From: Trochalopteron elliotii
Lineage: Eukaryota > Chordata > Aves > Passeriformes > Leiothrichidae
DNA length: 64,000 nucleotides
Assembly: GCA_024734555.1 (NCBI GenBank)
Contig: JANPWX010000081.1
Span: forward strand, 3,682,825 to 3,746,824
Reading direction: 5' to 3'
Shown: positions 47,686 through 59,420 of the stretch, one piece after another
Layout: each line of letters starts with the position of its first letter
Numbering within the stretch: position 1 is the stretch's first letter
Notes under the pieces: generated by a model
Databases searched by the model: none
The model's input: the letters and a program-made list of their open reading frames with translations, nothing else
What the model was told of the DNA's origin: nothing
Program-made: the position numbers and the translations under genes

Positions 47686-47802
47686 TTCATAAAGTGGATG
47701 GTGTTGGACAGGACCTTAAACATCATCTTGTTCCAACACCCCTGCCATGGGCAGGGAAACCTTCCATTGACCAGGTTGCTCAGAGCCTGATCCAAACTGA
47801 AC
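47686..47802 (-). mobile_element. CR1 LINE fragment near the 3' end
   Basis: The plus strand reads TTCATAAAGTGGATGGTGTT, GGACAGGACCTTAAACATCA, TTCCAACACCCCTGCCATGG, GCAGGGAAACCTTCCATTGA, then CCAGGTTGCTCAGAGCC. This is the reverse complement of the CR1 3' region, starting just inside the terminal repeats. Minus orientation, about 117 bp, truncated. Confidence 0.94.
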
Positions 47803-48049
47803 TATACTCTCTTTAATAAGTTTACAAGTTATCCTGAGTGCTGAGGAGGTGCTTCCTTAGAATCCCACAGCACAATCCAGTGGCATCAGAAATCCTCTTC
47901 AGCAAAGGAGGCTATGAAAGAACACTGCCACTTCCTCCTGTTTTCTTACAATTATGCAGTGAAAATGAACTTTTAGCTCTCTGTAGGTGTATTGAGAGAA
48001 CTCGTTTTGGTTTTAAGTAAACAAGCAGGATCCCCAGACATACTAGGAT
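47803..48049. other. Non-coding stretch
   Basis: Short interval after the CR1 fragment; nothing recognised. Confidence 0.45.
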
Positions 48050-48210
48050 AAGAGTATTTGGTTATATTTTAATAAATTAAGGGTTTGTTTCTATTTTTTG
48101 ACTAGTCAAATAAGAATAAAACTGGCGGCTTGGAAAAAATGCTAATGCATAACAAAATTTGGGCTGTATCCCGAGTGACTAAATCCTGTCTAATTAATGC
48201 TAGTATAAAT
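48050..48210. promoter_or_regulatory. Candidate conserved non-coding element
   Basis: AT-rich complex sequence with several factor-like words in a short span: TGCTAATGCATAACAAAA (POU/SOX-like), TGACTAGTCA (palindromic) and CTAATTAATGC (homeodomain-like). It retains two CpGs. It is not simple repeat and not coding. The call is by texture and motif density. Confidence 0.22.
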
Positions 48211-49427
48211 CCAGAGGAATTCTATGGAAATAAAATTACTTACACTTTCATTCTTTGGCCTAATGGACTGCAACATTCAGTCCACATTGTTTAATGTAAC
48301 AGAATTTACTTTTGATATGCAAAATATTTCAACTGCCAGGACTCTCCTGCAAGAAGAAAGGAAGAATCTGAATAGCTGCCAACATGAACTCTGAATGCAG
48401 TATATTTTCATCACATAGTCTCAACAAACACTTCTTCCATTAACTTTACTCCTCACTGAGAATAAATCTTTCTCACAGTTCCATCAGATCAGAAGAATCT
48501 GTTCATTTGGAGCAAGCATAATGGTATTTAATGGGAAGCTTGAACTACTTGTGTCATCGTATACTTTCTGCAAATGTTACAAAAGAGATGAGTGAAAATA
48601 TTTTGAAATTTAGCACTGATTGTGCCTGTCTGTTGAAGCATGAGCTTACTTCATGAGCAGGCCATTTCTGCATGATCCATGACACACAAAAATAACACAA
48701 GCTTAAAAGATGTTATATCAGTAGTAAAAAAATAAGTTAGAAAAATCATTGTTCAAGACCATATACATATGACAGAACCCACACAAAACAACAAAATAAA
48801 TCACAATCATTCAGATATGTGCAAAGATTTCACTATGCTGTTTCTAAAATTCACATGAACAGCAGTTAAACCTAAAAGATAATGAACCCAATTCCTCAGG
48901 ACTGCATATATATTCAGACTAACTTCTATGTTCTACAGCCAGGCTTGGTATTTTTCCATTTTAATGATTCAATCATGTGTAATGAACTAATTTGCTACAA
49001 CATCTCACTGAATTCCTCGCTGATACATGTCTGCTGTTGCCCCCTTCTCGCCACCAAAGAATTTTTAATACAGATGAGAAAAAAACCCAAAACAATACAC
49101 CCAAAATAAACTAGGAAAAGATATTTCTTTGTCATTGTGTCCTGACATCACCCCTTACAGAAGTCCAGAGACGTATGTGGAACTTTGCATCAGCTCCCTT
49201 GCTCCAGACTAACCCATTCCAGTGATCAGAGCAGTGTTTCCAGCTGGAAGGGCCACTGTTAAACTGCAGTTGATGTGAAATCTTGGTCATGAGAAAGACT
49301 CTCAGAAGCTCAAGGTTTCCAAGGGAGCTCGACAGGGAAACTGCTATCACAGAACCAGAGCTGCTCCAGCCAGAGCAGGAGGTAACAAACAGGCCAAGGA
49401 TTTATGCATATGAGTGAAGGTAACAAA
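48211..49427. other. Non-coding stretch
   Basis: No repeat family or gene is recognised; the frames are short. Confidence 0.5.
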
Positions 49428-49460
49428 ACTTTTTTGTACCTTACATCGTACAAAAAAAGT
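49428..49460. repeat. Inverted repeat, 12-13-bp arms with an 8-base loop
   Basis: ACTTTTTTGTAC (49428-49439) and GTACAAAAAAAGT (49448-49460) are reverse complements apart from one extra A. They enclose CTTACATC. The stem is too short and AT-rich for a microRNA precursor, and the T run is not GC-stem-led, so I do not call a terminator. Confidence 0.85.
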
Positions 49461-52035
49461 CTGGTTGATTGTACTAGGTGTTAATAAAAATGGGTAACTA
49501 TATTCTGAGGCATCCTTGAAGGTTTCTTTCCTCCCCAAACATCCTGCCTTTGGATCTTCTTTTCATGCTAATGCTCTAGATAAGCTACCTGTGCAAACCC
49601 AGCAATGAAGATGTTAAAGTAAGACCTGACTGCTGCACATTTCCACAACTCAGAAAAATAAAATGGGTTCCCATTAATGAGAACTTTCCATTTATAGGAA
49701 AAAAATATAAACACTAAAGAAAGGCAGCTGATTAGATTTCATGACTGACAAGGTGAGAAAATTGATAACATCATGAAGTACTTACATCCCCAATTAATGA
49801 AATTAACATCCCCTCAGATAACAGTCTTTTGTTGTGAATTATGAGTAGCCTCTTCACATCTATTCTGCTGAAAATAAATTGGTTTTGTGAGGCTTGAAGG
49901 TCTAGAAATTTACTATGAACAGTGATCACCACCACCCTGATTACTTTACTGAACATTAACTATGAGAACTAAGCTTGCAGCTGGTAAGACACTCTAGGAA
50001 GTGCCAAAAGTAGATTCTTATGCAAAATACATGGTTGCAGATAAGTCAAATGAGTAATTGTAGTGGAGGGCTGACCACTCAGAAAACTTTTTTTTTTCAC
50101 TAAGAAATAGAAATCAATAAATAATTACCACTTATTTTTATCCATCTGCACCTACCTTATGAGCACAGCATAGTTTATTTAGCTGCAAGTCTGATCTATC
50201 TTGTCATTAGAGTATCAAAAACAAAGAGTGTATCAGTAGTAGGTTCAATCATGCTCTGAATGGGGATATAGGTGTGGAAGAAGGAGGAATCAGGTTTTGG
50301 TTATTGATGCCAAGATACCAGGTGAAGACACCTGGGCACCATGTGCATGCTTTGTTCTTAGACAAGAGCTCACTGGTTTTTGGAGCCTTATTTGGCTCCC
50401 TCCTCCACAGAGCAGAAAGGATTAGTGGGCACTTTTATGAAATACACAAGACCAATCTAAAAATTAGGACTCTTGATTTTACTAGCCACTGCACAAATAC
50501 AGAGCTAGGGGCAGTCTCTGTGCTAAAAGGATTACTTGAAAAATGGATTAAATAAAGATTACTGTATCCTTCTTATGTAAGAAGGTGGAGGAGTTCAGTT
50601 CTTCTTCCAGTAATAAAAAAGGAAATAGAGGAACACAGATTTAACCTTAGATGCCTTAAACATTGCTCTCATCATTTTCATTGCCAATATTTTTCATGAT
50701 GTTTGTGGAGGCTTATGTGTTCATGAACCTTCCTCTCACCATAGCATCCTCACTGCCAGGGACTCACACCTCAATTTTATGCAGAAATCTGCAGAAAACA
50801 GTGCCCTGTGTGTAAAAGAAGAAACCACTGAAAGCTTAAAAGAAAAATCTTTGGCTCTCCAGATATAGTTTTCATACACTGCCCAGTCATACAGATTTCC
50901 TTATGTGTTAAAAATAACACGTGTGTTAAAAATAAAAACCATGTGAGTCACAACATGGCATTTCTGCATGAAAGGTACACCAGGGAAAGGCAGGTCAGGG
51001 ATAAGAACTGTAATGGTAAAAATGGACTGAAAGCAAAACTGAAGCATTTGTTACAAAGCTACAGCTTTGGGTCTGTGGAACTCTGTGGAGCTGCTGGATG
51101 AGCAGCACACCAGGAACTATTTCTATACATGACACCTTACAGGAGGCACAATTTAACCACCTGACATTCCTCAAGATAACTGTAAAGAGAAAGAAGTGAC
51201 CAGAGGGTCTGGCCTTCAGCTGTGTACATGAAAACTATGGGAGGCGGGACCTTCTTCACATGAAAAGAAAGTTGCTACTGAATTTATGTGTGCAAAAAAT
51301 GAGTGAATTAATCTCACAGATCATCCATAAAAACATGCCTTTATAGCAGGCAGATGCAATCTAAGCCTTGAAAAAACAACCAGGAAGGGTAAGATCTTCA
51401 GCTGAGCCGAAGCTGAAGAAAATAAGTATATTAGCAGGCAGTCAAGAATTTTAACTCAGTCTAAAGACAAAGATCTGAAAAAATGCTCCTTTTCAAGAAA
51501 AGAATCCCCTTCCTCTCTTGCACCAATGCTGCCTGCATTAGAGGAAAATGAAGTGAAAAGATCATTCAGGCTGCTGCAAACCTGCACACCAGCAGTGAAG
51601 GCACCAATGTGTCATCGCTCAGCAGGGATTAATTCATCCAACTTACTCCTTGATGATAAAAAATTTGGAAGCTGCAGATGCTAAAAACAGAGTTATGATG
51701 CTGTCACTGTAGAGAAGCAAACATTTAAAATGTCTGGATGCTCAAAGGAAAGCAGGAGAGCAGAATCCTGGTTGCACCGTGTGACACTTGTCGGCCTGGG
51801 CAATGCTGGGGCTGCCCCTGCCCAGCTGGTGGTTGTTGTCAGCTGTGGGACACCCTCAGGTGAGCCAGCACCACAGCACGGCTGGCATCTGGGAGAAAAA
51901 ACAGGAGTGAAGTAGAGATGGAGTAACAGCTAACACATTCAAACACCTGAGATACTCTAAGCACCTGTGTGGGGCAAGAGAAAGGCGGTCTTGGACTCAG
52001 GAAGGTGAGACTGCTCTTCCCCTGGGCAAAAAATG
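49461..52035. other. Non-coding stretch
   Basis: A GC-richer part at 51765-51900 contains a donor-like CAG then GTGAGC (51859-51865), but I find no convincing acceptor and the 61-codon frame is unrecognised. Otherwise quiet. Confidence 0.45.
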
Positions 52036-52097
52036 GACCACACCCCTGCTACCAAAGCAAATCTCTGAAAAAAGACCACACTAGCAAAGCAAATCTC
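52036..52097. repeat. Imperfect tandem duplication
   Basis: GACCACAC followed by CAAAGCAAATCTC occurs at 52036-52065 and again at 52074-52097, the second copy lacking six bases in the middle. A local duplication. Confidence 0.8.
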
Positions 52098-54784
52098 CGG
52101 GGAAAGGAGAAGGGAAGTAGGATACAAAATGCTCTGTACCCTGACTGCAAAAGGCAGGATTTTATTAAAGCTCTTAGTAATCTGTAAAAGGAAAACAGTG
52201 ATGCAGAGAGGCCTCTTTCAATTCAGAAAGAAGGAAATATGACGCTTAGGAGAATGTGGATTTATCAGTCCCACCACTACTAACTGAGGCAATTCTGCTT
52301 CTGCAGGTTGGCTAATGTGTTTGGTGTTTTCTTGTAGCAAAGAAAAGTAAACAAAAACCCCAAAGAACACACTAGGTGGGGATTGGTGGAAGAAATTTCA
52401 AGTACTGACAATTTAAAGAAATTACATGGGAGTTTTCCTAATGCCCACTCCAGTGTAAAACTTTTCCTGCAACTAGTGAGCAATAGATCTTTAACATTTC
52501 TTCCACAAGTTTGTAAGCCCAATGCAGATAAGACACAGCAGTACTGCTGTGAATTATAATGTTGTGCTTATCCATTTGAATTAACAGCAATACTCCTCAA
52601 AAGCAACTTGCATTTCACACAGCTTCAATTGCAAAAAAGCAAATAAACTATACGGCACTTAAGGAAAGCACTACAGATTGCAGCCAATGTATAAGAAAAA
52701 ACATGAGCCCACTACCCAATTTCGCATTGAGAACATGGAGAACAAACACAATGAAGCCGAAAAACCCAAATTACATTAGAAAAACTACAATTTGTTGTGT
52801 GGCTACATACAAAATAAACATGTGAGAAGAATTATCCTGGAGAGTAATAGTAGGAATAGTATTCCCTTATGTCTGGCTGTGAAGTATAGACCTTTTATCT
52901 TTGCAGAAGCACAGGAACTTTCTCACTGCATTACTCACAATGTGTCTCTGCTGTCACCATCAGCTGTTCAGATAGCCAGGATCCTCAAACTTTTCATGTC
53001 TTCCTAAGACCTCCTGTTTTAAAATGTGGTATGGAGACAGAACAAGTGAACAACAGGCTGTTCAAGTTGAACAGGAAACACCTTTGCATTTCATGGACTA
53101 AAGTCTAGATTAAAATCCTGGTGCTTGACAGTTTAAAAAAAAGACCTAGAAGAATTTTGAGTGTCTGAGCACACACTGCTTGTACATTTGCATAGTATAT
53201 TTACTGCATGCTTAGAGATAACAGAAACCAAATGTGTTTTATGTCTGGAGTCAAAATGAATTATGGACTGATAAGAAATTGGCATTTTTAAAAGAAGAGA
53301 AAACACACAATCATGTTATTCAAAGATTACAAAGGATTGTCCACAGTATCTGTAGGACAACAGAACAACAACTGTTTACAGTTCAGACTTTTGCACCAGC
53401 CTGTCCATACTGATGTGGGGGGCAGCCAGCGACATGTGTGCAGCACAAGGTGGTTGCACCGGTCTGGTTTACCTCAAAGTACTACACAGCTGCTGTAGTG
53501 TGGGACCATGAACTGCCAGGTAAAAGGGAAGAAAAAAACACTTTTGCTTAACAAGCAGTTGTTAGACAGAACCACTAACACCAGTGTCTGATGCAAAGCA
53601 CTTGCCCCCTCTCCGGAGTATTTTAAAAATCACATTTAGAACAGACAAAATGCCATGCAATGGGACCTCTGTCCACCATAACATTCAGGTGGGTCTGTCT
53701 GGAGGGAACCAAACCCAAAGAACTTTGTAAACAGCTTTCAGTTTCTGAGGTCTTCGCTCTCTGGTTTGTTTTCAGCCAATTCATTGGCTTCTCACTTGCA
53801 GCAAACTTTCTACTCTCCCCTCTTTGTCTTTAGCAATTTCTCTCTCCAGTCCCCCAGAGACCTCAAGTTTCTTTCACTCTTAGCCCCAGAATTTGTCTCT
53901 CTCCAGTCAGGCCCTATCCTCCTGTAGAAGGTTCTGAGAAAACAACACCCAGACTTGTCACTGTTCATCACAAATAATTATAGAAACTAAAGTATTCTGG
54001 CGGACAACCAAAGGGAATGAAAGAAATTTCCCATGAAATGTTGTCATTTTGGGTAAAAAACATCCCTGCATCAGAAATTCAGTTTAGCACCAGGAGGTTT
54101 GATTGACACATTCTGACAAATTTTCATAAGGGAGAGTGTCTTCAGAAGAGAAAATTTCTGTTTTAAGCAAGGTTACTCATTTTATTTGATAGTACTAGTG
54201 CTGCTTTGGAAAAACAGTATGTCCATCTTTAATGCTAACACATAGAAGGAAATTTGTTTTGCATGTGAATACTCTGTTCAAGTTCCACAACTACCCAAAA
54301 AGCAGAAAAGTGTGACTCAGCTAAACAAGTTGCAAACCATAAGCATGGAGACTGTAAATGAAAAAGGGAACAGTATTGATTTAACCAGGTACTTATCCAA
54401 CAGATTTGTATGAATTGTTCACTGCACTTGTAGAGCACAACTCAAGGCAGCTCAGTTATTATACCAGGATCCTGGGGCATATCAGGATTTAAATAAATTA
54501 CTAAATAAAAGGTGAAGTCCGAATTTTCAGGCATATGTTCATTTTATTGACTCCAGGGCAGACACCTCTGAATCTGGGTCATTGTAAAGAACACAACACA
54601 GAAGTTATGATGCCAGGAGGAAGAAAGAATTGAATACTGAGTGGCCAAGAGCTGATCCCTCCTTGATAAATTCTCATATCCTTCATCCAGCAACTTGCTC
54701 ATGCATGAGCAATCCAAGGAAGAGGGAGATAAAGCTTGACCCATGTGAAGTCTCTGTTCTCATCTCTAGGCCGGGGACTCCTGT
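52098..54784. other. Non-coding stretch
   Basis: No repeat family or gene is recognised. It ends at the target duplication TCCTT (54785-54789) of the next LTR. Confidence 0.5.
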
Positions 54785-54789
54785 TCCTT

Positions 54790-55775
54790 TTTCTTGGTTT
54801 CAGTGGAGATAGAGTTAATTTCCTTTACATTCTCTGGTGTAGTGTTATGTTGCAGAATTCCTCAGGGAAGGTGGACATGATGTCTACCTAGGCCTTGAAC
54901 TACCCAAGTTGAGGCCTTATCAGGGGCCTGAGTGAGGCCTTGAAGCCTGTGACGCAGCTAGAAATTCTTAGCCAAGTGTGGCGCAGTTAGAAATTAGTAG
55001 TTAAGGTGTCAGGGAAAGATAATAGGGTTGTGAAGGTCACTGAATAGACTTGATAGCCACCTTAAGAGTTAAGTGTGTTCTCATACTTCTCTCTGCTGTA
55101 TGCCAATGAAGAGCTGCTGTGAATTGTAAACTATATGGAAATGTATAAAAGTAGCCATCTTAGCTGGATAAAGCAGAACGTAGCTGTTAACCATATTGGC
55201 TTGATCTGCGTTCTCTCCATACTCTGACTTCCTTTTTATCTCAGGCCAACCCTGGTAATAGTGTTATATTTTTTATTTGTGACCAAAGCAGTGTTGATAA
55301 TACACTGGTGTTTTTGCTGTTGCTCAGCAGCATTTGCACAGCACCAAGGCATTTTCTGCTTCTCAGACTGCCCTGACAGTGAGCAGGCTGGGAGTGCACA
55401 AGAAACTGGGAGAGGACACAGAGGGAACAGCTGACCTCAACTGGCCAAAGGGTTATCCTATGTTGCATGACCTTTTGCTCAGAAATAAAAGCTGTCAGGA
55501 AGGAGGAGGAATGGCGATATCTGAAGTTACGGTGTTTGTCTTCCCCAGTCACTGTTAAGCACGAGGGAGCCCTACTTTTCCACCAATTTTTCTGGCTGCC
55601 ATTTGAAAGTAGCAAATTAATTCCTTATTTTGCTTTGCTTATGTGTGCAGCTTTGCTTTACCAATTAAACTGTGTTTATCTCAACCCTCTAGTTTCTCAC
55701 TTTTGCCCTTCAGAATCTCTTCTCCTCTGAGTGGCTGTGGGGAACTAAGCTGCCTACTGAGGTTAAACTAGAGCA
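54790..55775 (+). mobile_element. Solo ERVL-like LTR, split by a second LTR
   Basis: The left part (54790-54847) carries TTGGTTTCAGTGGAGATAG then AGTTAATTTC. The right part (55261-55775) carries GACACAGAGGGAACAGCTGA, CTGGCCAAAGGGTTATCC, CAATTAAACTGTGTTTATC and GAGGTTAAACTAGAGCA. These are the same landmarks, in the same order, as in the LTR at 4313-4826, so both belong to one family. The flanks carry a perfect 5-bp target duplication TCCTT (54785-54789 and 55776-55780), as expected for ERVL-type integration. Removing the nested element leaves about 570 bp. The TATA-like site (AAATAAAAG, around 55483) is weak, and no internal retroviral sequence adjoins. Confidence 0.92.
54848..55260 (+). mobile_element. 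ERVK-like solo LTR nested in the ERVL-like LTR
   Basis: A 413-bp insert starting TGTTGCAGAATTCC interrupts the host LTR. Flanking it are identical 6-bp duplications GTGTTA (54842-54847 and 55261-55266); six bases is the ERVK-type length. It has a TATA box (TATAAAA, 55144-55150), a 29-bp spaced pair of TGTG(A/G)CGCAG(C/T)TAGAAATT units (from 54948 and 54977) in the U3 part, and a pyrimidine-rich 3' part. Its last bases are TA where CA is usual, consistent with one C-to-T change. It has no coding capacity. It must be younger than the LTR it interrupts. Confidence 0.88.
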
Positions 55776-55780
55776 TCCTT

Positions 55781-57332
55781 CAAGCTTGTTTATCATCAGG
55801 GTCCAGCAATTTCCCAGCAATGGCAAGCAGAGAGTGCCTGATTATTTTAACCTTCTTACTAGTTCGCTGTCTTGGGAAGACAGGCTACTTATACTGATAA
55901 TCTCACGCTCAGAAAAACATACGTTGGTTTTCTTGGAAAAAGCTTCAATGTCTAGGCTGTAATATGAAAGCTGGGTTTATGCTGCCAACATCAACTTCTT
56001 TACAGCAAAGGGCAGATACATAGTTAGTTGTTGAACCCTAACAAGGCAAATTTTATGAGCAAATCTCTGTACTTTTCAAGGGTAGATATAACATTACTCT
56101 GCAGTGAATACCTTAAGCCACACAGGTGGAATCCCTTTGTGATCCAGGGCTTCTAAGAAGGACTGGACATGCTGACTTCATGTACCTTCCCTTTGTGTGT
56201 CATTTATCCATCAGCTTGAATCACATTTGGTACTTACATAATGTGAGTTGAATACAAAAGGGCCAGTGTAGACTGCATTCTCTCTGTCACTTGAACATGT
56301 GTGTAAATCATATCCCAAGTTCTGGCAGTTATATTTCACAATCAATTGTTATGAGTATCCAGTAAAATATCATCAGTGTTTACATTAGGTGTCTTTATCC
56401 CATAAAATATTTTCAATGCAACCAAAACAGAATCAATTCAATTAATAAACTCTATTATTCCTACCAGTGGTAAGAGATAAACATGAAGGTGGGTAAAAAG
56501 GATAGATGCATAGTCTCAAGGATACATATATATAACCTCATCCACTCCTTTTCAGTGGAAGATCATGTACCTACAACTTTATGATTTTTGACTGCTGGAA
56601 ATAAAGTAGAACCAAGTACCCATACAACCATCTCAAAATTATTGTTCTCAGTTTGAATGAATAATTATTTAATTCAAATAACCTGTGTGAAAGTAAAAGC
56701 AACTCTAAATAATAAAACAAAAAAAGCAAAATTCTAAGAGCCATAAGTAATCTAGGTACATTCTGTCCTTTGTTCATTCATTAGATCAAAGCTAATGACC
56801 GTGTTCAGTCTAGGGGCAGTGAGTGAGCTGTAAAACAGCACAGCATTAAAGCTCATACACTTCATGGCAGGGTGTTTGCTTCCCATGCAGGGTATTTGCT
56901 TCCCTGGTGCTCCCTGGGCAGGACTGCTTCTCTGGCCTCAGTACAGGAAAGATGCAGCTATGGATCCTTGTGGGTCACTCTGTCCTTGGGTGACATGGTC
57001 AGAGTTCCCCAGCTAGACCCCCTCACTCGGGCCAGCACCAGGAGTGGCCACCCCCAAACCACAAGTGGTCTGAGCGGTGGTAAAGAGCAGGGCTGCTTCT
57101 GCTCTGTCGCCGTGATTTTTTCAGCCTTCTGATGTTTACATTTTTGTACTGGAGTTTTCTCATAGATTGTAACATAAACAAGTAGATGTTTTCTCATTCC
57201 TCTCTGTGATATTGACCAGTAAAGTCAGAGAGGGGTCAACCTCATGGCCCAGTCACTGATCAAACTCCAAAAACTATTCAAACCCTAATCCTAAATAAAT
57301 GTCCTTCCTTTTTGCTCGCACAACCTTGACAG
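55781..57332. other. Non-coding stretch
   Basis: Includes a 20-bp tandem duplication (GCAGGGTGTTTGCTTCCC and GCAGGGTATTTGCTTCCC, about 56868-56905) and a GC- and CpG-richer patch to about 57120 that I cannot assign. No gene called. Confidence 0.45.
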
Positions 57333-58061
57333 TGTGAGTGTAGTTCTTTCGTGCAAAGAGCAACACTGCTCTCTACAACACAGGTGGTCAGGAGTCAAGG
57401 ATCAGGACAAAGAGCAGGGAGAGAGCCTTCATATGGTTCTTACAGCAGTTTATTACCCATGGAGGATCAGGGACAAAGGACTTCAAACAAGCCTTGAAAC
57501 TGACTTTTAAACAGGGGAGGAACAAAGCCTGGGTACAATCCATTAACCGATCAGGGAAACATCAGGGAGGAGTTTAAGAAGGGATTCATAATGAAGCAAC
57601 CAATGAGAGAAATCAAGGGAGGACACATCTTGAAAAGGCCAATAGGGCATCAAGGAACATGGAAACTTCTAGATCTGAAGGTGGAGTTAACTGTGGATTG
57701 ACAGCCTCAGGAGGCAGGGTCAGGGAGGAGTTCAGGATTGACAGGGAACCTGTCAGAACAAGAGGTGGGGACCGGGGAGGATTGGGAATGGGTAGGTGGG
57801 GTAAAGGGCAGGTTTAAGGGGTAATGGACACTTAGGAAAAGGAGGGAAGAAGTGGGAACAAACCAACAGTACAGGGGAAATGAGAACATACTATTAGAGG
57901 GATTTGCAGAGAATATACAATAAAAATGCACCACCAGACTTGGGAGCTTCTCAGTGTTTGAGAAGATGTCCTGGTCCCTCGAGACATTCACTCAGAAGGT
58001 TCCCCTGTGCCAGGGCAGGAATGCAAACCTGTTACACAGAGCTGGTGACACTGACCTCACA
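57333..58061 (-). mobile_element. Antisense LTR of an endogenous retrovirus (approximate ends)
   Basis: Read on the minus strand, the order is CCAAT boxes (plus GGCCAAT 57637-57643 and ACCAATGAG 57598-57606), a TATA-like TTTAAAAG (plus 57504-57511), and AATAAA (plus TTTATT 57449-57454). A short U5-like part then ends CTACACTCACA. The outer ends TGTGAG (57333-57338) and CTCACA (58056-58061) form a 6-bp inverted repeat with TG and CA. No target duplication could be found, so the 58061 boundary is uncertain; an alternative is near 58108. It is a solo LTR as far as I can see: no primer-binding-site or polypurine context adjoins. The family is not assigned. Confidence 0.68.
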
Positions 58062-58625
58062 GAAGCAAGGCTCTGTCTGTGAGGAGAGCTGTCACTCAGC
58101 TTGTCACAGCAAGTGGGTTTCCTGACCAGTCTGCATCTTTCCAGCAATAACAAGAATACACACACATAAAATATATACTCATTGTATGGTCAAACATAAA
58201 TACACACGCAATACACATATATATTTAGATACAGATGCACAGGCATATGTGTATCTTTGTTTCAATTTTAGAATGAGAGCCCCTGAAGCTGCAGATGCTC
58301 TTATGATCTGCATATGGATGTGAGAGGCTGGGAATGGGTGGAGAACATCTTATGGCAATTTGAGAAGTTACCCACCTCATTTTCTGTAAAGAATAACACA
58401 GTATTTATGAAGTTTCAAAAATGGGTTGAGAGTTGTAAAAAACACGGCCTCAGACTGTCTTATTATAGATGGCCACAGGGTGTCTAGACTTTATAAACAA
58501 TCAATAGTCGTGGTGATAAAGAAGTGAGTCAGTTTTTGAATTGTAACCTTGTTAGACAAGATCAGTGTGCTGCACAGTATGGCTCTTTGGCCAGTACTTC
58601 CTTGGGAGCCATTTCTGGTACAATT
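58062..58625. other. Non-coding stretch with CA/TA-rich simple sequence
   Basis: Around 58151-58258 is an irregular CA/TA-rich tract. No gene or repeat family is otherwise recognised. Confidence 0.55.
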
Positions 58626-58715
58626 ACAGAATCACAGAATCAACTAGGTTGGAAAAGAACTTTGAGATCCTTGAGGCAAACCTATGACCTAACCCCACCT
58701 TGTCAACTAAAGAGT
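58626..58715 (-). mobile_element. CR1 LINE, short 3' end
   Basis: The plus strand reads ACAGAATCACAGAATCAACT, then AGGTTGGAAAAGAACTTTGA, then GATCC and CAAACCTATGACCTAACCCC. This is the reverse complement of a CR1 3' end including two remnants of its ATTCTGTG-type terminal repeat. Minus orientation, only about 90 bp kept. Confidence 0.92.
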
Positions 58716-59239
58716 TTGCATCTCCTCCTGCCCCCAGCCAGGAGCTTCTCCCTCTTGCCTCCAGCAGTGGGTTTTTCATTTAACACACCAGTGCCTCTCC
58801 AATGATAAAAAACCCAAATGACCCAGACCACTGAACAGGCGATGATTTTTTTTATCCAGGATGTGACCTTCAAACTGTTAAATTAACAAAACAAATTTAA
58901 GTTTCCTTTTATCTTTCAGGTTTACAGTTTCAGATAGCAGGTTGCTATGTGGTGTATTCCACTCAGGGGCCACACACACCACTAAAGCCTACCAAGGTAC
59001 TTCTATTTGTACCTAAGGGTGTGTTCACACCCCTTTGATTGTTTTGGGATTCAAGCAAATGAGAGGTCTTAGGAGAACAGGGATGGAGCCAAGTACATAG
59101 CTAAAATGAGCTGGAGCTTAATCTTTTTTTAAACTTGAGCTAAACATGGGAACTTTGAATATCTGTGTTGTTTCAGAAATACTTCACTGACTGAGAGCTT
59201 CCCACTGTTGTTTTACAAGTTATAATAATTCACAACTTT
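58716..59239. other. Non-coding stretch
   Basis: A good pyrimidine-tract acceptor (to about 58920) has no donor partner. Nothing else recognised. Confidence 0.45.
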
Positions 59240-59420
59240 AGCAAAGTTTGTCAGGCTTAGCTCTAGAAAGTTAATTTGCCTGACAGATCAGAAAAGGGCT
59301 TCTGATATGCAAAATCCTTTTTCCCTACATCACTAATGCTAATGCAACTTATCAAAACCCAGTGGTTTTTTATTTACTTTGCAAAATGTACTTTTGATCT
59401 GGGTAAATTTCACTATGGTC
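59240..59420. promoter_or_regulatory. Candidate conserved non-coding element
   Basis: Complex AT-rich sequence with words such as GTTAATTTGCCTGACAG, ATATGCAAAATCC and CTAATGCTAATGCAACTT. No repeat or coding frame explains it. Judged by texture only. Confidence 0.18.

Noticed and set aside
49428..49460. Hairpin followed by T run as a transcription terminator
   Set aside because: The genome is vertebrate and the stem is AT-rich; bacterial terminator logic does not apply.
50240..50260. GGTTCAATC word resembling a tRNA T-arm
   Set aside because: No matching acceptor stem, anticodon arm or A box is present around it.
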